Assembly: GCA_037389465.1 (NCBI GenBank)
Contig: JAZARR010000033.1
Span: 2,208,501-2,272,500 of the forward strand
Direction of reading: 5' to 3'
From: Baylisascaris procyonis
Taxonomy: Eukaryota; Nematoda; Chromadorea; Rhabditida; Ascarididae
DNA length: 64,000 nt
Positions within the stretch are counted from its first letter, which is position 1. Each line of letters starts with the position of its first letter. A program made the translations under genes and the position numbers. The notes under the pieces were generated by a model that did no database searches, had not been told where the DNA came from, and was given only the letters and a program-made list of their open reading frames with translations. Of the stretch, positions 1-12,700 are shown piece by piece.

Positions 1-725
1 GGGGAAACAGTTTGTTGTTTGAAGTGTGTGAATCAACTGTGCGTGTTGATGTGATCACATCTGTTCTCGTTGCATTTGCCTGAAATATTTAAGTAAGTGA
101 ATGATATGAACGGGATCGAGGATTCACCTCGTATTAGCAAGCAATGGGTGCTGTCAGCTTTTTGAAGTATGATTTTATGTGCAGTTTTTGTTGTCTCCCA
201 CTCGTTTTTCTTTTATTGCTTTAGATGTTGGGCACTATCCCATAGAATTTTAGAGGGAATGACTTCATGTGTGTAAAGGCTGATCTAATGCTAAAATCTT
301 GTGGCTGCATAAAAATGCTTAAAAATTGACTTTTTTCTCGTAGATTATCTCTTTGAGCAAATTTACCGCACCAGATGGACCGCTGGAAATGAATCTTTTT
401 TAAAACCGATAATTTCCTCCAAATGCTCCATCCACAATTGCGGATGAATGAATCAGGGAAAGTTGTATAAACCTTAACGACCAGCCTTGCTGTGAAAAAG
501 TTGTGCTGCTATAAGGTCGTGGCCTCAAGGGCTGTGCTGAGAGCTGCAATAAAAAATTTGTTGAAAAGCACTGCTGCGTATATCAGAGCTCTCGCTCAGA
601 GATTTGATTGCTCGTCATCAACCTTTGAAAATAAGTCTACCACTAAGTCGATGCCCCTTTTTTGGCAGCTTTATTGATCTCAAGTTATAAGGTCGTTGCA
701 AAAGACTGATATTATTTTGTTTTAG
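1..725. other. 5' edge, no supported exon
   Basis: I see no exon here that I can support. The first certain CARMIL exon begins at 726 in phase 0, so this stretch is most simply intron of that gene, and the pleckstrin-like N-terminal region and first repeats must lie beyond the left edge. Two weak possibilities were looked at. One is an open reading from base 2 to about base 94 in the plus direction. The other is an acceptor-like site at about 344 followed by an open frame. Neither carries a usable donor in a phase that fits exon 726. Confidence 0.4.
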
Positions 726-3700
726 GATATCGAGAAGATTTATGGATCTCATCGGCTTCACGTTTTAAGATTAGATGACTTTACGCATTTATTGCCGAGG
801 TGAGACTTTCTTTGTTAACTTTTTGCAAAAGTCCTTTTTCCAGGATGATTGCCTGTGACAGTGGATACTGTCGGCTAGCATGTTCGACGTTTCAATCATC
901 GTTGCGGTTATGCTGGCTTTAACCTAAAGAAATATTGTTAATGGGGAAAGAAGTTTCGGTGTAGTCGGCTGTCGGAATTAACAACAGTTTGCGCAGACAA
1001 AAATTAAGTCGAACATTGCGCTGTTAAAATGCCCAATGAAGTTCTACCTATGGCGAATAGGAATTAGATATAAACCTAGCGGGATGTTGAACAATCTAAG
1101 CATCCCGTAAGTGTTGTTGGAAATGCTCCATATGCTGTTGACGTTAGAGGCAGACATCAAAACCGCACGAAAATTTCTTTGCAACACGGCGTCATATTCT
1201 TTGTAGTGTTTTGCGAACTCGAGTTTGAGATTGTAAAAAATATTTCGATTGTCGTTGCGAGCACGTCGACTATAGAAACAACAAATTTTCTTTATAAAAT
1301 ATGTTTATGTGCCAATTTTCCGTCGGCCGACATAATATAGCGCTGATCGCATCAGTGATTGATCGCCTCGTTGATATTACAACAATATGCTGCTTGGCTG
1401 AGCAACGGAGCTACAAAGAAGAGAAATCTTCAGAGTCACCTTCTTTATAGTTTTTTTTCAGGGAAGAATCGGTGGTATTATTTTGACCACCTATCATAAA
1501 AGTTATTGCAGGGATTTGGTGCCGATCCTATCTGTATGTCAGTATTCGTCATTCTTTACGGGAATTTGCGTGGATGGCGTGAAACTAGCCTCGGATCTGA
1601 TCGAAGTGATTCTAATGGTTCTACGCCGCTCGCAATCGCTAACTTCCCTCGTTCTCAGAAATTGTTCATTGCCCAGGTGAGATTTATTTGTATTTGAGTA
1701 TTATTTGTTATTAACTGAAATTTTGCATATCGATCAATGCATCAACTATTCAGGTATTTTTGCAACTTACACTCATTGGTTAGTCAGATAATTCGCTGTC
1801 GCCCGACATTTTTACTCTCGCAGTGAGATGCAAGTTTGAAAGCATTGTATATAGACATTTCAGAATGCAATTATTTTTGTTGTAGGGTGCTGGCCTTAAA
1901 TAGCTATGCCTAAGGCCCTTTTTTCATGAACAGGTTCTGTCTGCTGTTCGTAAAATTTTTTAAGGAAGGCATGCTGTATAATAACGTTTGCCACTTGACA
2001 GAGTTGGCGCGCCTAATTCCTAGTTTCGTTTTGGGGAGGGGTGGGGATTTTGCAGTAACTGTTGCAGACTTACGCCAATACATTTTTTTGACTCTCACCA
2101 GGGCCTGTGGTGGAAGGACTTCCTTATTTTCCCACGATTTGCTCCATAGAAGATGGAACTTGCCAAATGTCTTCCACCCTTCCACCTTACTGGTCTCATC
2201 GAAATACTTCATTTTCACGAAGTTGGTCGCACCAGTGTCCAAAAAACTGGAGTGAACTTGGTAATGCGTTTCCATAGACGCTTGACTAGTTGTAACAATT
2301 CTCGAGGAGGAATTCATTTCTCTACAGCCGACCAGTCACCGGAAAGAACTTAGCTTGCACTTTTGCTTGCGTCACTACATGTTTGTTGTATGGTGGGTTA
2401 TATTCAGTAAATTATATCACCGTGCCCCTCTGGGTTCGCGATTCGGATCTACCAGACCGCACAAAAAGGCCGTGTCTATGCAAAGATATGGGCAGGCACA
2501 ATATTCCCACAATATAGTATCTCAAAAATTTTCGCAGCGCCTATAACAGTGGAAAAATCCTCTCGTGATTTTGCCATTGGCGAAGCAAAAGGGACATTCT
2601 TGCGAAAATCTCCATCAAATATCGTAAAAGCCAGCACAAATGATCAGATGAGCATTCGGTAATGTGTCGATGTCAGTAGTTTTTCGAGTCGGCGAACAGA
2701 TATGTCTCTTGACAAGGCGTCTAAAAGATTGGTAATGACAGAAAGTACGTGAAGTATGTCTTTTGACGTATTATTTTCTTCCAGAATGATAGTAGCGTTT
2801 ATTGCGATACTATAAAATGGAAAATTTTGCGTTATGATTTCTATGTGTGATGCAATTCTGTGTTTACATTAAGGGATTTCATGAGCCTATTTGCAAGCGC
2901 GTTGCAAGCGAATATTACTATTCCTTTGGAGGCGATTGATTTCTCTAAAAATACTCTCGACGACAAAAAAGGTTATTTTCTAATGCCTTTCTTTGTTATC
3001 GTTGTAATGTTTTCAAAGAGAATGAAATTGACCTATTCAATGTTGGTTAAAGGAGTTAGTGAGGATGTTCATCAAGTATAGGCGGCCGTAGGTTGAGGTC
3101 GGATTGGTTTCCTTCGAATTGCTTGAACCAGGAAAGACCAAGCTGGTGCAGTTGTTTCCTTAATGAAGCTACGTATCGAAAAGCCGCATTCATTGCGCCT
3201 CTTTAAACGTTCTCATATGGAAGTTGAGCTTATCTACAATCGAAATGATTTCGTTCATGATTCAATAAGTTGGTGCAGTCTTTTCGAGCGGCAGTCTTTT
3301 TGGAAAAATACCTGCAAGCGGGCGTTGTCTTGCAAGCCAAATGGATATGGTCATTTGCATCGCTCTGTGCGGTATATGAACCATTTTTTCTTATAGCTGC
3401 GAGAGTGATATCTTTGACGAGGTTTTTGAGACGTTTTTTTTTTTTTTTAATTTATACAAGCAGGGCAAACCTGAAAAAGTTCTGAAATTGTTTAGATACT
3501 CTTCGAAAGTTTCAGCTGCGCCGATTTAATAGCGTTTCTTTGATAATGTAATAACAACGGAATGGCTAGAATTTGTTCCGTGTGCTTTCAGATATTTGGC
3601 CTTTTCTGCACTAATTCACAGCACATAATGGAACGGCTGAAGGCTCACTTAAAAGATTAGCGTTGAAGGTGGTAATATGTGGAAGGAACAAGAAAGAAAA

Positions 3701-6700
3701 TATAGCCTTGCAGCATTAAGAGAGAGCTGTTTTAAATTGGGAGGAAAATTACTGGGACCGTTTATGAAAATATAGTTTAACTTTGAAGCTTGGGCTATAT
3801 TTTTGTTGCGGAATCATGAAATCATATAAAAATTTTAATTCTCAGTATTCTGCACAAAAATTGTGCCGACTTTCGTGACTAGGTGCTCGGGGGAAGCATG
3901 ATTGCCTGGCGATGAAGGTAGGGCCTTATCATCAGAGGTTAAATGTTTTGCTGAATTTCACTTTTATGCTTTTCGCTAAATGCTTCAAATCTATGCTGTG
4001 TTTTGAGGTTTTCTGGCACTGAGCTCGTTGATCTCTAAAATACCAACGTTATGTACACTTACGATGTCGGAGTGCGTTTTGTCGGAGAAGTGCGTGAATC
4101 TCGTTGCATCGGGTCTACTACAGGCACTAAAACCTAACACTGGTGCCCAGCAACTGCATCTCGTCTCCATTGACTTTTCGGGCAATCCTCTGAAAGATGT
4201 TTGTGCATTTATGCTCGTTCATTTTTTTCCGTTCAATTTCTTCCCCGATTCAAATGCTGCGAAAGTTTTAGAGGTTGATCGACGGTTTGAAACTCTAAGG
4301 TTAAGTATGAGTTGGTTGTTTCCAAGTTACAGAAAGGTATGCTTGAGCTTTAGCTGGCTTTTCAATGCCTCTTAAAGTAATCCCTAATGATCATAAGCTT
4401 TATTTTCTTTATGCTGTTAGCTTGATGGTGCTGTTGAAGTAATGTGAGTTAGCTGCTATATTTGTTTGTTATGATGAAAAAAATACGAGTTTTGTGGTGA
4501 AATTTCGTTGAGAAAGGAAGGAATTTTGAAAGTTGGATGAAATCACTAGAGCTTCACAATGGCATAGGCAGAATCTTTAGAAGTTGCTGGAAGTTGCGTT
4601 TGCTATATTTGCCTAAATAACTAAGCCTACTCAATTCTAGCATGAATTCGGTTTTAAGTAGGTATGTACACTGCCGTTTCCATTACCTACATTTGCGGCA
4701 AGCTAGTCTGTATTTCAATGAAAGCACATATCTATGTTCAAGGCATCATTGGGGTATGCATTCCTCCTAGCTGCCCATCACTGAATATGGTTCCCTCTAC
4801 TCTGAAGCATGCAAATCAGTGAAATTCTTTTTTAAACCAATGTTTTGAAACATCTAAAGAATCTTACTGTAATATAGATTGGATGGATTCGTAAAATTTT
4901 GATGCTGCATCATTTTGGCAGACGTTTCCATTCCCCGAAGTTTAGCAGCACGAACATCTAGTTCTGAAAGCAGTTTTAATTCAGGAACTAAACGAACTGC
5001 AACAACTGATTTCAATTTGCACGAGTCTGCGCTCAATTAACTTTTCGGATACGGGCTTCAATATCGATAAATTGTGGCCTTCACTAAAATTTGGTGGATT
5101 GCAGTTGGAGACGCTCAAGTATGCTCACACTTCCCATCATCATTCTCCGCTTTACATTTATGTATATGTGCATAATTTTCCTGCATGACCTGCAAAGGAT
5201 GTTGCGACGATGTTTTTGTTCATTGACGCCACTTTCTGGCTATATCTATCATTTTCCCCTTCCCTCCCTTCTGGCTGAAAAAAAAAACGTAAGAAAACCT
5301 CGAGTCGGCGTCACAATGTTATATTGCATTTTCTGTCATTGGCTGCTTACTGCATCGATTGCTGATATCGTTTACTTCATTACGTGAACGCTTAATTTAC
5401 ATAACTCCGAGAATTATGTTATTGGATTGCTGCTTCAATAAGAAGAAAAGATATTGAAAACCGATACTCAATCTAATTACTCTTTGAAAGCCTAGAATTG
5501 TTTTTTAAGACTACTATTTCTTCATCCATATTGTACGGCGATATGTTTTCCATGTTTAATTCTTTAGGGAATTGTCCAATTCGTAGATTATCTCTGAGTT
5601 TATTTGCATTTCGATATATAAGACAGCTGCTCTGGCATATTCTTAGCTTGTTGTGGCAAAGTGTAATTGGTTCATCTCGAGCCAGAGAAATATTTATGAT
5701 ATGACGTTCTTATAGCGCTGCTATGAACTCGTTTCGTCTTTACTGAACATAAAATAGACTTCTTCAAACAAAATCCATTTAGTGTTGCGTTAAAAAAATC
5801 ATCGTGACGTAGCAAATGAGGAAACGTTGATGTTAAGTTTTTGGTGGGTACTGTTGTGAAAGTTACTGTTATGTAAATGAGTTCTTGAGTTACTGCCTGA
5901 ATTTGGGAAGTAGGCACTTTGTTTATTGTTTAAAGCACATCTGATATATATTCCTTAACCTAAATATAACTTGGATCTTTTAACATAATGCATAACTTAG
6001 CAATAATAGTTGCTTCATTGACTTAACAGTAAAATAGTTATCGAATTGGAAAACAATATTTAAAGGTTAGCATGGAGTGGCTGATGAGATCGATTTCAGG
6101 TTAGCGGGCTGTCAATCGGGTCGTCGCAACAAAGAGAGCGCCCAAAATATGAAGGAATATTTTTCAACGGCAGTCGATCTGAAGCACATCGATTTCGCGA
6201 ATACTGTGATGTGTCCTGATTTGCTCAAGGTAAGTTTGAGGCAACCTTGCAGACCATTGTGAGAGATGTCCACACTACACGACGTGATCAACTCTCTGTT
6301 TTCGATGTTTTAGCTTAATCTTTTTATTGTGCGACGTGCTTCTTTATGAATTATACGAATGGAAACTGTTGATATCATCGGTACTAATGGACTTTTCTTA
6401 ATGTTTTTTGGTGACTTAGCAGACACTTAGCTCTGAAATGTTTTCATTCACATAGTAAAGGCTGTATCCAGGATTATTGTTTCCAAATCCAGAACCTAGC
6501 ATCTTAAAGACAGTGCTAATGCTGGGTATCCCAAAATATTGCAGTTTTTCTTTTATTCGATCGGCCAGAGTTAAGTCTAACGAGTGCGGTGCGTGCGTTG
6601 AAGTGTTTATAGCAATTCAGATTTCAGGCTCTATTGCTTGGCTTGGCTAGTAACCAGCAGTTGAAACCGTTTACTCTTCTTCTGGACGGTGTATGTGATA

Positions 6701-9700
6701 GGTGAGTCAATATTATCTTTTCGAAATTATGTATTCTCTGAATCTTAGGTTTCATATTGCATTTCGCATACTGCCGCAATTCTGTTTGGTATTTTTTCGT
6801 TTCCTTATTTTTGTCTCACTTCGTCTTCTATTCGAGTTGCTTTTTTTCAAAGTCATCTCAAGCTTTTGGTTTTACACGTTTAAGATCTAGCTGCTTACCG
6901 CCACTTCACAATAAATACAGTGAAACATTTTTTTCTTGTGAAGTAGGGTTAAAAAATTCAATCGCTCTTTAGAGGATGCTCATCGGTGCTTGAGACATGC
7001 ATTGGCGGAGTTGACGCTAGCTATTTGTCGCTAAGGGACAATTCTTTGGAAGCTGATGCGCTATCAGTGATTTCGGCGACATCGCATATGCCTCACCTTA
7101 GAAGGCTTGACCTGAGTGGCGCCAATTTCACGAACTTAAGAAGGAGTGCAAAGCACGCAGGAACCCTCAGCAACATTCTTCTTGAGGTGGTCAAACTGGT
7201 CGGCGAGGAGGATTCGGCAAGTGGCATCTTCGTTTTACATTCTTAACGAGGAATTCCTAGTGTGTTTAAAATCCTTGACCAAATCATTTCCTTGTTTGCC
7301 ATTCCCTCATTTTACTATATCCTCGAAAATGGCAGCAGTCTTTTTCTTTCGCTAGCCAAGACCCATCTGAGTGTATGAAATTTTATGAGGGATTGTTTGC
7401 ATCTATGAAAGTGGATTATCTTTTCGTCGTTTATAAGGATTTGTGAATTCTCAACGTAGAACAATGTTTAGTGTTTCAGTATGGTTTGGTTATTTCTGTT
7501 TTTGAAGTTCTTTTCGTTGAGTATTGAATGAGAATGTAAGGATGTGGCGGCATTCGTTGATAAGGAGGTGATCGATCATCAGCGAAGATTTTTATGCAGG
7601 CAGGGTCCTATGAAGAAGTAACGGTGAAATAAGTACCTGTGATTGTACTGAATTTCGCAAATATATATTGGATGCTTGCAGCAACTCAGCGAGCTGATTC
7701 TATCGGACTGTCGTCTGAGTTCGCATCTAAGCGTTCTCTTAAATACGCTCGGAGTGGCATCATCACTTCAGCTGCTCGATATTACAGGTATGAAATAGGT
7801 TTATGAAGAGTTTACGCTTTAGCTGCTTATGCGTTGACTTTTGAAAGTTAGAATTCGTGTCAATGGTGGGCTTCCTGAATTGATTGTCTTTTGCTTTCAG
7901 GAATTACGCATTGGGCATTTCCTTCATCTGATACATAGTCCATCTCATATTCTTCCGGGTTACTTTAATCTAGCCAAAGCTTTATACACATACAGATATA
8001 TCCCACATATTTGTGTTTACGTCATACATATGCGTATATTATATGTATTACATTCATGCCGAAAATTCTAACCTTTCGTCCTGAAATCCTTTTGCCCACA
8101 AATTACAACTGGCATTACTCGTGCGTTCAATGTGCGAATTGAGTGCGTAAACTATGGCCGAAAAATGTTAAGGTCAGATGAGTGCGTGGATGCTGAGTGT
8201 GAGTCTAAAAACATTGCACCTTCTTTCCAGGCTGAAAACACGAGCTATTGAAAAAGCAGAGTTTGTAACTTCATGTTACTGCTTTCTTGTTCGTATGGTG
8301 ATGTAAAGCTGTCGAGGTGAAGATAAGCTGGAACCAAGATGTAGCCAAAAGAAAGGAAAGGAGGGATTCGTCTATTGAACCTTCCAGTTAATTGCAGAAC
8401 TCCATTTGGTATGATTTGGCTAGAAAAATGGCTTAACAAAATGAGAAAATATACGACAAAAACGGTTCTATAAACTTCTATGATCCTTACAAGCATGCTT
8501 GCCAGTATTTTTCGTTTCCTCGCTGCAGTCGAAATTCTTGCATCGATCCAGACTGCGACATATTTTATGCGTAGTTGCAGGTAACGAAATGGGTAATTTT
8601 GGAGCGCGTCTGCTGGCTAAGGCGTTGCAGATCAATGTTTCACTGAAGACGATTATGATCGACAGAAATCAGATAACGGGTGACGGATTCGCGGATATCG
8701 CACATGCCCTTAAACTGCATGTTTTTCAGATCTATTCTTTTTGCCAGTTTTCATTTCACTTATAGAGCAGAGGCGTCCCGTCACTGTTGACACTTCCTTG
8801 GATGTTGCGGTTTTCGTAAATTTATTTACATATTTTCTAGACGTTCAATGTGTAAGTTCAAAAAACCACATATGATCAGAGATCGTTTCATTTGTGAACA
8901 TTTCGTTTTGCATTTCCAATTTTTGTTCTTCTGATTGACTACACTAATGCATTGCTATTGAAAAATTATTTTACTTCATCCGCCCAGAATTGTTGTTTTG
9001 CATTGTTTATTTTTATTTCGTTTTATTTTAACTTTTTAATATTGTCGACATTTGAAGGAATAACACTCTCGTATCGATGCCGTATCCACTTATCGACGTA
9101 GCGGACTCACTGAACCGTCCTGATCGTGTCAAAACACTAACGGCTTTGGCTGATGTAGGTATACGTTGTCCAGGTTTTACTGTACTTTCTTACAGATGAG
9201 ACGATTAGGAGTTTTTGTGCATGCTACTAGTTTGCTCATAGCCTTTACAAGTTCTCTTTATTGCATACTTACTGCGATACATTATTGAATGTCTAGCTTG
9301 GTCATAACATTGAAAATTCCGCCTGTCGACTGCAAGCAAGTTTCTTGATCGCTTTCCGCTTTATCAATATTGAGGGATAGTGTAGTCTTAAGGTGCTGCC
9401 AAAATCGAGCTGTATTGAAGCTTGTTGCTTTGCTATTGCATAAATACTGCAAAAACACTATCTGTGGCACCATGTAGATTTCGAAAGCACTTCTTGCAGT
9501 CACATATTTATGTTTTAAGGTCCTTTCGATCTCTTGGCGTACTGACTGAACGGCTGAAAATTGTCTTTTAAAACCCCATGTGTGGATTTGGATGTTCTGC
9601 TGGAGTGTAACGGATTCGGAGGAAAAAGAGGACGGATTCTGGCCATTTCGCTTATCATTGCAAACTCACATATGAAGGTCGAGCTGCGCGAGTAGCTGAT

Positions 9701-12700
9701 AAAACTACGAGAGATTGACCAAGGATAAGACGTAGGGAACCGGTTCACTTGGAGGCTCTCCGGGTGGAACAGGGTTCTAGACGGAAAAACAGGATGTGTG
9801 GGCACTGCAGAACTGAATGAATTTTCTTGAGAAAGCCAAAAACTGACTATTATATTATCAACCGACCGGTGTAATGATGAGTCGTTTCTAAAAGCCCATG
9901 AGTGTTGAATGATTATACATGTTCCGGCACTAACAGACGTGTGCATTGCTGAGGGGGGGGCATATTAAGAAGTTTCAGATCGAAACAAGTCTCGAAAAGA
10001 ATCGTCGTGGCGTGGGTCGTGGGCAAGCGCATTATAAACAAGCGGTCGCAGCTCTTCAGCAAGTGAGTCGTGCACCATGTTTTATTAGGTGATGACAGCA
10101 AGGATTTTCGTAATAGTGTCTATTCGATTCTTGTTTTTCATTCTTTATGGCTGCTCGAGGAGGTCTTCTTATACCATACTACTTGTAAATTAACTACCTT
10201 TTCATGCTGCCGTGAAATTTTCACCGATTTTAAGGCAAAATTTGCTCACAACCAAGAGCACGTCCAGCTCATCAGAGCGAACTGATCATAGAGGATAGAG
10301 TGGTAACATTGAGATGAGCACAACATCGATCGCTTCATTGCTACCTCTCTTTGTATTTTTTGTGATTCAGTGTTTATCGCTGTGCTGTTTGTTGCTAAAC
10401 CTCATTCGTCGCTTCGTAGTGCCTTGAAGGTGCTGGTTGATAGCATGGGGGAATGCGCGAAAATGTGTTTACTTCAAAGGAAATTTGATGGATATGTTGC
10501 TGGCAACTGCTTGCTTGGTTACTGTCAGCAACAGTTAGATCGGCTTTAGACTTCGAGCACCTTTACTATAGCAGATTGTTCAAAGACGACGGCTTCTATC
10601 CAGAGGAGAATTTGTGAAGGAGAGCTTCTATGAAGCTGTACACTATGAGCAGTGGAAATTTTCCTTTTCTTCTGGACAAGGATCTCTATTCGGCAAACAC
10701 CCTATTCATTTTGCATAAGTGTAATTCACCATTGAAATAATAAGAATTCATGAACATTAATAAATGAATAAAGGTTACTGCTTCATAAATGAATGTAATG
10801 ATGTTTGCAGAAATTGATAGGTAAGAGCGAAGGCGATGATCGCGTTTCTGACTTATGCGGCAAATTGAGCAATGCGCTGAGCACAATAGGCGGCGACGAA
10901 GGCAACGAATGCTCGCTGCTCGGCGTTATCAGCGAGACGCTCATGAAACTCGAGGACTGTAGTGCCAACTTAGCGAAAGTGTGTTTTTGGCCTCACTTCT
11001 CTCTTCATCGCTTTGTTTCTTCCTTTTACACCTACTTTCATCTCCTTTTTAATTAATCCTATCTGTAGTTTAGTTTTTCTATGAGAAGCATGCTCTCATC
11101 TGGTATAAAGTCGCTTTTATGTCGTTTTGCATGGATCAGCTCAACAATGAGATGGAGTGAGAGAATAATTGTGAGAAACGTTGTTGCAAATTGTGCGTAA
11201 AATTATGTCACCCATGACGCTTATTCAGGCAGCACTTATCATTGATTCGTTATTTCAGGAAATGTTTGCCCCGGTGAGGGAAATTGCAGATGCAGAGGGT
11301 ATTGACCTGCATATTCCGCCAACTGATGGTAACTCTGCGGCTCGTACAAAGCTCGTTTATTCAATCGCTGACTACTTATGGTAAGTCTCTCTTCATTAAC
11401 CAACTTACAGAGGAACACTACAAATTTTCGGAAAAAGATTTCAACCCGTTAAGTTTACTCGTCCTGTTCATTTTTGTTTTAGAGGAACTCCTAAAGAAAC
11501 CTTCCACAAGCGGGGTAGACATTTTTACACTCGGGGTTTTCGTTTTGGAAGATGGGAGGAAGGAAGGCCAAAGAGCGAATGAATAGTTGACCTTATGAGG
11601 CAATTCTCTTCAAAGAGGGGTCCGCTTAGTGAGCAGGTTTTGCTTTTTCAATGAACATGTAAAAAATGTGTAGGACAAAATCAGCTTCTGCAGTTTTCTA
11701 ACGGAAAATTAATACAAGCAATAGACTCTGGAATTTCAGTTTTCCGGAAAATCTTTGCATCCGACGAGGATCATCTTTAAAACCAACGAATAGGGGAGTT
11801 GGTTAATTTCGAATCGTCAAGATCGTCAATGAAGTAGTGAAGTTCAGCATATTTCCAAAGCTCTGTGTCACAATCTAAAGTTGATTCAACGAAGATCTAG
11901 AACGTCGCAAGAAATTTGTCCGCATAGGATTGATTGTGAACAATCCTCACAATCTTTTTCGCTGTCTACGTCTCATTAATAAAAAAATAACAGGATAAAT
12001 CTTAGTTATTTTGGCTTTTAGCGCTCCTCTCTCTAGTTTTCTGACGGCTTTCAATGCGGAAGTCAGGGCCATGAAATTTGTGCACAGTTGTCTGCATATG
12101 AATTTTTGCGCACAACTATTTTCTCAGCCATTAGAAAGGCGAATCATAGGCAGCGAGCAGTTGATTATATTTTGAAATATGTTTCGACCTCTTTTTCCAT
12201 TTTTATTCAGCCCCTTCGGTTTTTTTCCCTTTGAGGGTTGCACTTTTGCCATTTTACGTCACGTTGAGGTGGCAGTGACGCAGCCAATTTGTACGGGCGA
12301 TTTTTTGCACAGTAAAGTCGGTGAGTTGAAACTATGAGCAAAAGTACAAATATTCACAAATACACATCCTTGACATCGTTATAACACATTTTTGAAAAAG
12401 ATTTGATCAGGCACGTAAAAGTATGATGCGCTTGAAATTTTATGCGGAACACTGATTATGAGTTTAATTAACACTTCGTCAGACAATTCATAGTTTTTCT
12501 GTTCGATCTTGAAACTTAGACCACCCATGATGTTTTGTGGTAAACATTCTTGTTTTTACACTTACTCATTTTTTCACCCTTTATCTGCTGTTTGTCGTAG
12601 GTTTACTTTTTACATTGATGCATGTTTTTTTTAGGTTGGTTTCACGTCGCAAAAATGGTACAGTTGAGGGACGCACTTTAAAAGAGTAGTAATTTGTAAA

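Noticed and set aside
492..677. 61-codon plus ORF near the left edge
   Set aside because: It does not end in a donor that fits the first CARMIL exon and its product has no repeat pattern; it is probably intronic.
1910..2317. 135-codon minus ORF inside a CARMIL intron
   Set aside because: No splice context, no family pattern, and the complementary strand is open over the same bases; more likely a chance frame.
9515..9946. 143-codon minus ORF between CARMIL exons
   Set aside because: Low-information Ser/His/Pro-rich product, no splice context, and it lies in an intron of a firmly modelled gene.
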